Source of the DNA: Deltaproteobacteria bacterium
GTDB taxonomy: Bacteria > Desulfobacterota > Syntrophia > Syntrophales > UBA5619
Assembly (NCBI GenBank): GCA_026388365.1
Contig: JAPLJW010000286.1
Coordinates: 1-20,386, forward strand
DNA length: 20,386 bases
Direction of reading: 5' to 3'
Made by a program: the position numbers and the translations under genes
The notes under the pieces: generated by a model
Database searches by the model: none
Told to the model about the DNA's origin: nothing
The model's input: the letters and a program-made list of their open reading frames with translations, nothing else
In this document: piece after piece, positions 14,265 to 20,386 of the stretch
Layout of the letters: every line of letters begins with the position of its first letter
How positions within the stretch are numbered: position 1 is the first letter of the stretch

Positions 14265-15446
14265 ATGCAGATTTCATCGGAAAGCATCAAGGTCGGGCAT
14301 CCGGACATCGTCGCGGACATGATCGCGGCCAACATTATCGCCACCATCCTCGACCAGGAACACGAGAAGGGAATGGACATCAACACCATGCCCCACTGCG
14401 GCATCGAGGTCTTCCTCGGCAAAGGGCTCTGCGTCGTCGGAGGCGAGGTCAGCACGCGGGCCTGGATCGACCTGGACAAGTGCGTCCGGGAGACGGTCCT
14501 CAGCCTCGGCTACAACGACTCGGCGGTCGGACTGAATGGCAACTCCCTCGGCGTGCTGAACGCCATCATCCCCCAGTCGCCCGACATCAACATGGGTACG
14601 CGGGCCGATGCGGGCAGGCACAAGGAGATCGGCGCCGGCGACCAGGGGATCATGTACGGCTTCGCCTGCAATGAGACCCCGGAACTCCTTCCCCTCACCT
14701 ACGTTCTCGTCAACCGGATGATGCGGGCCTTCGAGAACTGCGGCGATCCGATCTTCGCCCCGGACGGAAAAGGGCAGGTCTCGGTGGACTACGACGACGA
14801 AACGGGCAAGCCGATTCGACTGGCCAAGGTCCTGATGTCGAACGCCATCGACTACCGCTTCGCGAATGGGAAGGACCATTACGCCATTGAGAAGAGGGCC
14901 AAAAAGATCGCCTTCGAAAGCCTGAAGGGTTGTGTCGACAAAAAGACCGAATTCCTCTTCAACCCGACCGGGGAGTGGCAGGCAATCAACTCGTGCAGCG
15001 CGGCCGATTCCGGCGTGACGGGCCGGAAACTCGTCGTCCAGTGCTACGGCGGCTACCCGGGCGCCCAGCTCGGGGGTGGCGCCGTTGTGAACAAGACGCC
15101 GGAGAAGGTGGACTGCTCCGCCGTCTTCGGATCGCGCCACGTTGCCAAAAACATCGTCGCCGCGGGCCTCGCGAAAAAATGTTCGGTGCAGCTGGCCTAC
15201 GCGATCGGAATCGCTTGCCCCTTCTCGATTTACGTCGATACCTTCGGCACGGGTAAGATCCCCGACAAGAAGCTGGAAAAGATCATCGAAAAGCTCTTCG
15301 ACCTGACGCCGGCCGGGATGATTCGGCGCTTCGACCTCCTGAACAGCAACATCTATCGCCGGATCCCCAGGACCCTTTTCCTGGACGACTACCTCTGGGA
15401 GAAGACGGACATGGTGAAGCAGCTCAAGAAGGAGGCGGGGAAGTAG
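14265..15446 (+). CDS. metK: S-adenosylmethionine synthetase (divergent MetK)
   Basis: MetK makes S-adenosylmethionine from methionine and ATP. The 393-residue length is normal, and the three signature regions are present: SESIKVGHPDIVADMI (5-20), GAGDQGIMYGFACNET (123-138) and GGGAVVNKTPEKVDCSA (270-286). Catalytic and ligand residues known from E. coli align: His12, Asp14, Asp126, Lys169, Asp248, Arg254, Lys255, Lys277, Lys281 and Asp283. Differences are Ile for Lys in the GHPDK box and Cys284 for the Arg after KVD, marking a divergent subfamily. AGGAG precedes the ATG by eight bases. The tandem riboswitch leader indicates feedback control by its own product. A terminator follows the stop. 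Confidence 0.94.
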   Translation: MQISSESIKVGHPDIVADMIAANIIATILDQEHEKGMDINTMPHCGIEVFLGKGLCVVGGEVSTRAWIDLDKCVRETVLSLGYNDSAVGLNGNSLGVLNAIIPQSPDINMGTRADAGRHKEIGAGDQGIMYGFACNETPELLPLTYVLVNRMMRAFENCGDPIFAPDGKGQVSVDYDDETGKPIRLAKVLMSNAIDYRFANGKDHYAIEKRAKKIAFESLKGCVDKKTEFLFNPTGEWQAINSCSAADSGVTGRKLVVQCYGGYPGAQLGGGAVVNKTPEKVDCSAVFGSRHVAKNIVAAGLAKKCSVQLAYAIGIACPFSIYVDTFGTGKIPDKKLEKIIEKLFDLTPAGMIRRFDLLNSNIYRRIPRTLFLDDYLWEKTDMVKQLKKEAGK

Positions 15447-15487
15447 GCTGACCGCTGAGCCCCCATAGACTCTTTTGGAAATGGACA

Positions 15488-15524
15488 GACGCCCCGTGAG
15501 CATTGCTTCCGGGGCGTCTTTATT
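15488..15524 (+). terminator. Intrinsic terminator downstream of metK
   Basis: GACGCCCCG and CGGGGCGTC form a perfect 9-bp stem with a 13-base loop, followed by TTTATT. It lies about 40 bases after the metK stop codon and should end that transcript. Confidence 0.8.
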
Positions 15525-15537
15525 GAAAATCACGCTG

Positions 15538-15573
15538 GTGAACCTCTCCGCAACCTGTCGCAGGGAGGTTCAC
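15538..15573. repeat. Inverted repeat GTGAACCTC...GAGGTTCAC
   Basis: A perfect 9-bp pair, GTGAACCTC (15538-15546) and GAGGTTCAC (15565-15573), encloses 18 bases. No T-run follows on the plus strand. It sits between the metK terminator and the transposase remnant and might mark the edge of an old insertion, but IS91-type elements do not need terminal inverted repeats. Confidence 0.45.
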
Positions 15574-15605
15574 AAAAATCTGATCACAGGCAGAGCGGCA
15601 TACAC

Positions 15606-15935
15606 CTACAACTCAGCAACTTCTGATCCAAAATTGAAGTGATGATAACCACTTGAAATGTAGTCTCTGACGATGTTGAAAACTTCATAATATCTCGCCA
15701 TACGTCCGTCCCTATTCGGGATGTGCGAACACATCGCGGCCAGCCATTACACCGCAGGGAAGTTCCCGGTTGTCGCGCCGTCCTTGGATGTATAAACGAC
15801 AGTCCCCTCTTGATCCAGGTACTGCATCCGCTCTTGGGAGAAGGACGCCCGGATGATGTAACGTGCCAGATTTTCCATGGCCGTATCATCGTCGGGCGAG
15901 ATGCGGTTGCCGCAGAAAACGTTGAAAAAAACCGT
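15606..15935 (-). pseudogene. Decayed IS91/IS801-like transposase, C-terminal remnant
   Basis: Reading from about 15935 the frame gives FCGNRISPDDDTAMENLARY, then IIRASFSQERM, YLDQEGTVVYTSKDG and, after an in-frame TAA (about 15750), WLAAMCSHIPNRDGRMARYY. This is the C-terminal region of Y2/IS91-type transposases, where LARYIIR, VVYTSKDG and AAMCSHIPN...RYYG are typical. The stop codon replaces a normally coding position, and after RYYE the sequence diverges and ends at a TAG. The N-terminal catalytic part is absent. It is a dead fragment. A frame starting at 15878 reads across the stop in another register and is not the real one. Confidence 0.7.
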
Positions 15936-15983
15936 GGCCCTGAAAATACGGTCCCTCCCGCCCCGGCGGAATGGACCGTATTC

Positions 15984-17039
15984 TTATTTCAAGAAGGCAC
16001 CGAGACCGGCTGCCTTGATCTCGGGGAACCCCGGCACATCGGCCAAATCTACTTTCTTCTCCGGGGTGGCAGCCTCATTGTACGCATTCACCACCGACAG
16101 AAACGCAGAGAGCTGAACGCCTACCCTCCTATAGAGTGGCAGCACAGCGTCGTTGACGGGATCCTCACCCGGGTTGCTTTCCCCCGGCTTGGTGGAATTC
16201 ATAAGGGGATTTGGCGTTTCGAAAAGAAATGCCATTGCTTTGGTCTCATCCCCCCACTCCCGGTGCGAAAGCCCACGGAACGTTTTTGAGGAAGACTCCA
16301 ACTTCATGGAGATGCCCGCTTCGTCCAGTGTGAGGACGGCCAATGCCCCGATGCCTACATTCTTGGGATTGGCGACGATCATCCACGCCAGATTGGATTT
16401 CGAACCCGATTCGTGAAAGTCGAAGGCGACGTCCACGGATTCCCTTTTGAGGAGCTCGACGATCGCAAAGGCGATTTTCTGCGTGAGATTGCCGTTCGCC
16501 TTGCCCGGATAGGCGCGATTCAAGTTGCGCGCCTCGCTTCCTTTGACTTCTTCCGAGGAATTCGGAAGATGATATTTAACCGGATCCGGCTCACCCTGGT
16601 GAGCGGGATGGGTAAGACGAAAACCATAGAGGAATTCCCGTTTCCCGGATTGGGTCTCGATGAAGATCGATGGAGGGCTCGGCCGACGGTCACCGAAGCC
16701 GACAGCCGAATTGTTGGCATGAGGAATAACGATGAGCCTGCCCTTTAGCACCTGCGCCTTTTCGACCAGGACCGTCGCCGCGACGATTCCCGCGATCTCA
16801 TTGGGATGTGTGCCGCCGGCGACGAAAACAGTCGCGCCGGGCTCCTTCCCCTCCAAGAAATAAATCTTCGTCTCGCCCAGCGTTCCGGCCAGGGCCGGCA
16901 GATAATCGGAGAGTTGTGTGACAGCCGTCACGCCCGTCCCGGGCCGGATATCGTGCGTCGGCGTTTCTCCAGCCGACGCCGAAAACGGGATAAAAGACAG
17001 AAGGGCCAGTACCGCAAAGACTGATTTCAAGTTTGTCAT
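15984..17039 (-). CDS. Secreted zinc hydrolase, succinylglutamate desuccinylase/aspartoacylase-like (M14 superfamily)
   Basis: A 351-residue exported protein with a signal peptide (cleavage probably after ASA-23). The core resembles the AstE/AspA branch of zinc carboxypeptidases. Zinc ligands are His78 and Glu81 (GGTHPNE) and His209 (DFHES). ARNLNRAYPG (170-179) corresponds to the substrate-binding RxLNR segment, and Glu274 (FLFETP) to the catalytic glutamate. It would cleave an amide bond, such as an N-acyl amino acid, outside the cytoplasm. It starts about 20 bases after the stop of the gamma-glutamyltransferase-like gene on the same strand, so the two probably form an operon processing amino acid conjugates or peptides. 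The true substrate is unknown. Confidence 0.85.
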   Translation of the reverse strand: MTNLKSVFAVLALLSFIPFSASAGETPTHDIRPGTGVTAVTQLSDYLPALAGTLGETKIYFLEGKEPGATVFVAGGTHPNEIAGIVAATVLVEKAQVLKGRLIVIPHANNSAVGFGDRRPSPPSIFIETQSGKREFLYGFRLTHPAHQGEPDPVKYHLPNSSEEVKGSEARNLNRAYPGKANGNLTQKIAFAIVELLKRESVDVAFDFHESGSKSNLAWMIVANPKNVGIGALAVLTLDEAGISMKLESSSKTFRGLSHREWGDETKAMAFLFETPNPLMNSTKPGESNPGEDPVNDAVLPLYRRVGVQLSAFLSVVNAYNEAATPEKKVDLADVPGFPEIKAAGLGAFLK

Positions 17040-17060
17040 TTCGGATGTCCTCTGTCCAGT

Positions 17061-18734
17061 TCAGTAGCCGACAACTGCGCCGTCGCGCCGCGGATCGGCG
17101 CCCCCGATCTTCTTCTTGCTTTTCGGATCGACGACGATGCCCTGGGCGCCGCCGAAAAAGAGATCGTAGTCCTCCTGCTTCTTGAGCGTATAGCCCATCC
17201 GCGCCAGTGCGGCGAGGGTTTCCTCCGGCAATCTCGTCTCCACATAAAGATCCTTCGGGTTGTCGCGCGCGAAGAAGCGCGGCGCTTCGATGGCCTCCTG
17301 GATCTGCATCTTGTGGTCCACCAGGTTCGAAATCAGGATCGCCATGGTCGAAATGATGCGCGCCGCCCCGGGTGTCCCCATGGCTGCATAGGCCTTCCCG
17401 TCTTTGAGGAGAATCGTCGGAGAGATGGTGGTCCGCATGCGCTTTCCCGGTGCCATGACGTTGACTCCCTTCGCGGAAAAGTTCTTCATTTCGTTGTTGA
17501 GGATGATGCCCGTGCCGGCAATCATCACCCTGGCGCCGAAAAAGTCGGAGTTCGTCTGGGTCAGCGCCACGACGTTTCCCTTGCGGTCCACCACGCAGAG
17601 GGCCGTTGTGCTACCGCTTTCGCGGGAAGGTTCGCCCGCCTCAATCTTGGCACTGATGGCGTCTGCCTTGATCTCGGCCGCCCTTCGTTTGGCGTATTCG
17701 GATGATAGCAGCCCCTTGACGGGTATCTTTTCGAAATCGGGATCACCGATAAAGGCTTCATAATCAGCGAAACCCTTTTTCATGGCTTCCGTCGTCAGAT
17801 GCACGTTGATTGCAGAGGTCGGCGAATTCTTTGCGAGGTTGAAGTTCTCCAGAATCTGCAGGATCTGGATGACCGAGAGGCCACCGACTGGAGGGGGCGC
17901 AGAGATCAGTTCATAGCCGCGGTACTTTCCCCGGACCGGCTCGCGGACAACCGCCTTGTAGGAAGCAAGGTCCGCCTTCGAGATGAAGCCTCCGTTCGCG
18001 GCCATTTCCGTGGCTATCGCATCGGCCAGGTGGCCCCGGTAATAGACATCCGGACCTACGGCGGCGATCTTACGAAGGCTTAGCGCCAGGTCCGGATTTC
18101 TCAGGATGGCGCCGGCCTCCAAAGGAAGGCCGTCACGGCAGGTGACGGCGGCAAGCGGAGGATTTTTTGTTATTTTGTCGAAATTGTCCTGGATCACATT
18201 TGCAAGCGTCGGCGAAACCTCGAAGCCCTGCTCGGCCAAAACAATGGCCGGCGCCATCACCCGATGGAGCGGCATCGTCCCGTATTTCGCCAGTGCGGTC
18301 GTTAACCCAGCGACAGTGCCCGGAACGGCCGCCGCCGCATGGCCGAGGGCGGGAATCTGCTTGGGGAATTTAGCCGTAGCCGGCGCTACGGAACGGTAAT
18401 CGACGGCAATGGCGGTCTTTCTCTCGGCATTATAGATAAGGATCATCCCCTCCCCGCCGAGACCGCTGGCGTTGAGCTCGACGACGCCGACGGCAAAGGC
18501 GGCCGCGACGGCTGCATCGACGGCGTTGCCTCCCGCCTTGAGGATCTTCAATCCGGCCTCGGAAGCCAACGGATGCGCCGAGGCTACCATTCCGTGGACG
18601 GCCTCGACCTGGGCGTTCTTCGTCGCTGCCCAAAGGGGCTGGTTGAAGACTAAAAGCAGGATCCATACCATGCAGGCATATCGGAACATTCGATATGCCC
18701 CCCGTCCGAACCGCATCTCGCTTTGGCTCTTCAT
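17061..18734 (-). CDS. ggt: Gamma-glutamyltransferase-like Ntn hydrolase, secreted
   Basis: Self-cleaving periplasmic enzyme that hydrolyses or transfers gamma-glutamyl groups. The ATG at 18734 follows AGGAG and gives 557 residues; the frame is open far upstream, but that part is AT-rich and non-coding in character. A signal peptide ends near WAA (about 37). Mature motifs include GGNAVDAAVAAAFA (68-81), PPPVGGLSVIQ (280-290), the autoprocessing site with Thr376 in GSTTALCVVD (373-382), and GTGIILNNEMKNFS (407-420). Asn419 replaces the conserved Asp (E. coli Asp433) that binds the substrate amino group, and the glycine loop reads GTPGAARI rather than GSPGGSRI. The enzyme may therefore prefer another acyl group. 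A zinc hydrolase gene follows immediately. Confidence 0.9.
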   Translation of the reverse strand: MKSQSEMRFGRGAYRMFRYACMVWILLLVFNQPLWAATKNAQVEAVHGMVASAHPLASEAGLKILKAGGNAVDAAVAAAFAVGVVELNASGLGGEGMILIYNAERKTAIAVDYRSVAPATAKFPKQIPALGHAAAAVPGTVAGLTTALAKYGTMPLHRVMAPAIVLAEQGFEVSPTLANVIQDNFDKITKNPPLAAVTCRDGLPLEAGAILRNPDLALSLRKIAAVGPDVYYRGHLADAIATEMAANGGFISKADLASYKAVVREPVRGKYRGYELISAPPPVGGLSVIQILQILENFNLAKNSPTSAINVHLTTEAMKKGFADYEAFIGDPDFEKIPVKGLLSSEYAKRRAAEIKADAISAKIEAGEPSRESGSTTALCVVDRKGNVVALTQTNSDFFGARVMIAGTGIILNNEMKNFSAKGVNVMAPGKRMRTTISPTILLKDGKAYAAMGTPGAARIISTMAILISNLVDHKMQIQEAIEAPRFFARDNPKDLYVETRLPEETLAALARMGYTLKKQEDYDLFFGGAQGIVVDPKSKKKIGGADPRRDGAVVGY

Positions 18735-18816
18735 AGCATCTCCTTTCGTTCCGTCATTTGCGTCTCGATGTGCATTCTTCCTACGAGAACGGTCAAATAT
18801 GCAGTAAAGTCGGGTA

Positions 18817-18886
18817 ATTGATTGATATTGATTGATATTGATTGATATATTATTGATAATTATTATTATTGAATTGATTGAATTGA
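18817..18886. repeat. AT-rich tandem repeat (10-bp unit ATTGATTGAT) in the ggt leader
   Basis: Three perfect contiguous copies of ATTGATTGAT lie at 18817-18846, followed by degenerate ATT/GATT-rich sequence (several TTATT and GAATTGATT units) to 18886. The tract lies between the candidate ggt promoter and the ggt start, so it would be in the 5' untranslated region. Copy number could vary by slippage. Confidence 0.75.
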
Positions 18887-18911
18887 TAAGGCATCGCTTT
18901 TTGACGGCCGG

Positions 18912-18941
18912 AACATAATCCGAGATCGTTATGTATGTCAA
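18912..18941 (-). promoter_or_regulatory. Candidate sigma70 promoter for the ggt operon
   Basis: On the minus strand TTGACA (18936-18941) and TATGTT (18912-18917) are separated by 18 bases. This predicts a leader of about 170 bases containing the ATTGATTGAT repeats. The rest of the 18735-19273 interval contains no gene that I can support. Confidence 0.5.
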
Positions 18942-19196
18942 GGGGAAATTTGCGCCAAAATGCCACAAAATGTTGGCTGCCGTACCGAAGATTACGGAAA
19001 GGATGCGGCGAAACGACTCTGGCCTTGGGAAATTTGAGTAAACGACATGCTTACTAATCTTTTTGCCCGTCACGAAGGCCGTTTTGGGTATCATCCAAAC
19101 AGACCTCTCCCGCACACCTCTTTTTCAAGATGTTTTCACTTATTGATAACGGATTGAAGTATAGCATTTTCGGTCAGGTTGACATTTTACTGCTTT

Positions 19197-19230
19197 CAGG
19201 AAGTTGTCAACGCTTCAACGCTCCTTCCTG
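19197..19230. repeat. Inverted repeat downstream of the toxin gene
   Basis: CAGGAAG (19197-19203) and CTTCCTG (19224-19230) form a perfect 7-bp stem around 20 bases, which include two CAACGCT units. It lies about 45 bases after the vapC-like stop. No T-run follows in the direction of that gene, so terminator function is uncertain. Confidence 0.35.
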
Positions 19231-19273
19231 ATCCACATAAAAATATCTTTGGTAAAACGTTAGCATTAAACAT

Positions 19274-19660
19274 TCACCAGATCACCTCGATGCCATACTT
19301 CGGGATATTGCCATTTTGGGTCAGCAGGGGCATCTCTTCCAGGATAGACTGTGCAACGATCATGCGGTCGAAAGGGTCCTTGTGGATATCCGGAAGGCCG
19401 TATACGAACAGGGCGTGTCGCATCGTAATGGGAAGCGGCTGGATCGCGTTCACCGTCATTTGCCTGGCGAGATATACATCCGGCTCGCCGGGAAGCTGAA
19501 GTCTGCCCAACTGCGTCTTGATCGCGATTTCCCAACCGGAAGCGGCGCTGAGGTAGAGTTCGTTTTCGGCATCCTGCACGATGTCCCTCACCCGGGAAGA
19601 GATCCGCGGATCGTCGGTAATCCACCACAGGAAAGCATGGGTATCCAGCAGAACTTTCAC
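19274..19660 (-). CDS. PIN-domain toxin (VapC-type ribonuclease)
   Basis: A 128-residue PIN-domain protein, likely the RNase toxin of a type II toxin-antitoxin pair. Acidic metal-binding residues expected of PIN nucleases are present: Asp6 (LLDTHAFLWW), Glu44 (GWEIAIK) and Asp98 (DPFDRMIVAQ), with Asn117 near the C-terminal position. The LLDTHAFLWW start is typical of the subgroup paired with Phd-like antitoxins. Its ATG overlaps the antitoxin stop by 4 bases (ATGA), so translation is coupled. Length is normal and no damage is seen, so the toxin is probably functional. Confidence 0.93.
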   Translation of the reverse strand: MKVLLDTHAFLWWITDDPRISSRVRDIVQDAENELYLSAASGWEIAIKTQLGRLQLPGEPDVYLARQMTVNAIQPLPITMRHALFVYGLPDIHKDPFDRMIVAQSILEEMPLLTQNGNIPKYGIEVIW

Positions 19661-19887
19661 GATTCAAAGGCCCGAAGCAGATCATCCGGAAGGGGGTCGT
19701 CAAAATGATCCTCAATGATGATTCCCCCCTTGGCCGTTCCGGGGACCCGCTTGACGACATTGTGATCGACAGGGACGAGCCGGGCCACCGGCTTGCCCGC
19801 CTTGGCAATCGTGATCGCCTCCCCGCTTTCGACCTTCATCAGCAGCCGGGACAGATGCGTTTTCGCTTCATGGACATTGACCTGCAT
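19657..19887 (-). CDS. Phd/YefM-family antitoxin
   Basis: A 76-residue antitoxin that should bind the PIN toxin and repress its own promoter. MQVNVHEAKTHLSRLLMKVE (1-20) and the following GEAITIAKAGKPVARLVPV are the classic Phd/YefM N-terminal DNA-binding fold. The C-terminal part (EDHFDDPLPDDLLRAF) is the acidic toxin-wrapping tail. GGAGG lies about six bases before the ATG. It precedes and overlaps the toxin gene by four bases. A promoter with an embedded palindrome lies immediately upstream. Confidence 0.93.
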   Translation of the reverse strand: MQVNVHEAKTHLSRLLMKVESGEAITIAKAGKPVARLVPVDHNVVKRVPGTAKGGIIIEDHFDDPLPDDLLRAFES

Positions 19888-19904
19888 TATCCACCTCCGC
19901 TTTC

Positions 19905-19933
19905 CGTATAGACTAAGCAGTTGACTAAGTCAA
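19905..19933 (-). promoter_or_regulatory. Promoter and overlapping operator of the toxin-antitoxin operon
   Basis: On the minus strand TTGACT (19928-19933) and TATACG (19905-19910) are spaced by 17 bases. The -35 box is part of a perfect 13-base palindrome, TTGACTTAGTCAA (19921-19933). Its CTTAGTC core recurs as a direct repeat at 19911-19917, next to the -10 box. This arrangement fits autorepression by the antitoxin or toxin-antitoxin complex. Confidence 0.6.
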
Positions 19934-19992
19934 GAAGAATCAGGAGAAAAACCGGCCGACCGCCGATTTTTCGGAGAAAAGCATGATGTGAG

Positions 19993-20018
19993 ATCTTGAT
20001 TGACATGTCAATCAAGAT
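19993..20018. promoter_or_regulatory. Perfect 26-bp palindrome, probable TetR-family operator
   Basis: The two 13-base arms ATCTTGATTGACA and TGTCAATCAAGAT meet without a spacer. The palindrome lies 17 bases upstream of a TetR-family gene and contains the candidate -35 box TTGACA (20000-20005), so a bound dimer would block transcription. The size and symmetry are typical of a TetR autoregulatory site. Confidence 0.75.
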
Positions 20019-20028
20019 TTGTTAGGGT
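20000..20028 (+). promoter_or_regulatory. Candidate promoter of the TetR-family gene
   Basis: TTGACA (20000-20005) is followed after 17 bases by TAGGGT (20023-20028). Transcription would start near 20034-20036, at or just before the ATG at 20036, so the mRNA might be leaderless. AGGG in the -10 box lies eight bases before the ATG and could be a ribosome binding site only if transcription starts farther upstream. Confidence 0.45.
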
Positions 20029-20035
20029 CTTTTCT

Positions 20036-20386
20036 ATGGACAAAACCGATCGCGGAAGAATCATCATCGATGCCGCCCTGAAGGTCTTCAGCCGGAAGGG
20101 ATACGCCGACACCCGCATGGCCGACATCGCCCGGGAGGCGGACATGTCCTACGGGCTGGTGTACCATTATTTCGAAAACAAGGAAAAGCTCTTCGACGCC
20201 ATCGTGGAGGAGTGGTGGACGGGTTTCTACAACGAATTGGAGGAACTCCAGAAAAGACCCGTACCGACCGAGGAAAAACTCGTTGGAATCATCCGCTACA
20301 TCCTGAGCGTCTACGGAAGCAAACCGAATCAGATCTCCATTTTCGTGACCGAGGTTTCCCGGGGATTCGTCTATCACGCCCACACC
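20036..20386 (+). CDS. TetR/AcrR-family transcriptional regulator (partial, 3' end beyond window)
   Basis: The first 117 residues of a DNA-binding repressor. Residues 8-52 are a TetR N-terminal domain: IIIDAALKVFSRKGYADTRM, then a helix-turn-helix ADIAREADMSYGLVYHYFEN and KEKLFDAI. The ligand-binding domain starts after about residue 60 and is cut by the window end. The gene is preceded by a perfect palindrome, which suggests autoregulation. The effector and regulated genes are not visible; they probably lie downstream. In syntrophic and fatty-acid-degrading bacteria such regulators often control acyl-CoA metabolism, but that is only analogy. Confidence 0.9.
   Translation, partial: MDKTDRGRIIIDAALKVFSRKGYADTRMADIAREADMSYGLVYHYFENKEKLFDAIVEEWWTGFYNELEELQKRPVPTEEKLVGIIRYILSVYGSKPNQISIFVTEVSRGFVYHAHT

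Noticed and set aside
14274..15533. 419-codon open frame antisense to metK
   Set aside because: It mirrors the codon pattern of metK, has no recognisable motif, and would run through the metK terminator.
18817..18886. CRISPR array or replication-origin iterons
   Set aside because: The repeat unit is 10 bp without spacers, and there is no rep, cas or dnaA gene nearby. It is a simple tandem repeat.
18735..19115. 127-codon N-terminal extension of the ggt frame
   Set aside because: It translates the AT-rich repeat into Ile/Asn runs and lies before a signal peptide with its own strong ribosome binding site.

Overview
The window looks like a chromosomal segment of a GC-rich anaerobic bacterium, most likely a deltaproteobacterium / Desulfobacterota (Syntrophus-like). 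The evidence is the protein sequences themselves (Mfd followed by a parvulin lipoprotein, a UPF0316 membrane protein, a response regulator paired with a HEAT-repeat protein, a divergent MetK) and a selenocysteine tRNA. No database search was possible, so the taxonomy is inference.

Layout. 1-5762 (minus strand): quinolinate synthase nadA, transcription-repair coupling factor mfd, a parvulin-type peptidyl-prolyl isomerase lipoprotein, and the first 18 codons of another exported protein. Two REP-like GC hairpins lie between nadA and mfd. 5966-7204 (plus): moeA, divergent from nadA. 7392-7489: tRNA-Sec (selC) with anticodon TCA, followed by a truncated HigB/Gp49-type toxin remnant. 7850-10986 (plus): a hotdog thioesterase, then a tightly packed run of UPF0316 membrane protein, LEA-type lipoprotein, double-ACT protein and isocitrate-lyase-superfamily enzyme. 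11071-13826 (minus): a two-gene operon of a single-domain response regulator and a HEAT-repeat protein. 13956-15446 (plus): metK behind a leader with two tandem SAM-II-like aptamers, each followed by an intrinsic terminator. 15606-15935: a decayed IS91/IS801-like transposase end. 15984-18734 (minus): a secreted gamma-glutamyltransferase-like Ntn hydrolase and a secreted zinc (succinylglutamate desuccinylase/aspartoacylase-like) hydrolase, with a long AT-rich repeat-bearing leader. 19274-19887 (minus): a Phd/VapC-type toxin-antitoxin pair with an operator over its promoter. 20036-20386: a truncated TetR-family regulator behind a perfect 26-bp palindrome.

How the parts fit. Several genes serve cofactor chemistry used by anaerobes: NAD (nadA), molybdenum cofactor (moeA), selenocysteine (selC) and S-adenosylmethionine (metK). 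Molybdenum/tungsten cofactor and selenocysteine are both typical of formate dehydrogenases, although no such enzyme is in the window. The most distinctive regulatory element is the tandem riboswitch-terminator leader of metK. The most distinctive protein feature is the gamma-glutamyltransferase homologue whose conserved substrate-binding Asp is replaced by Asn.
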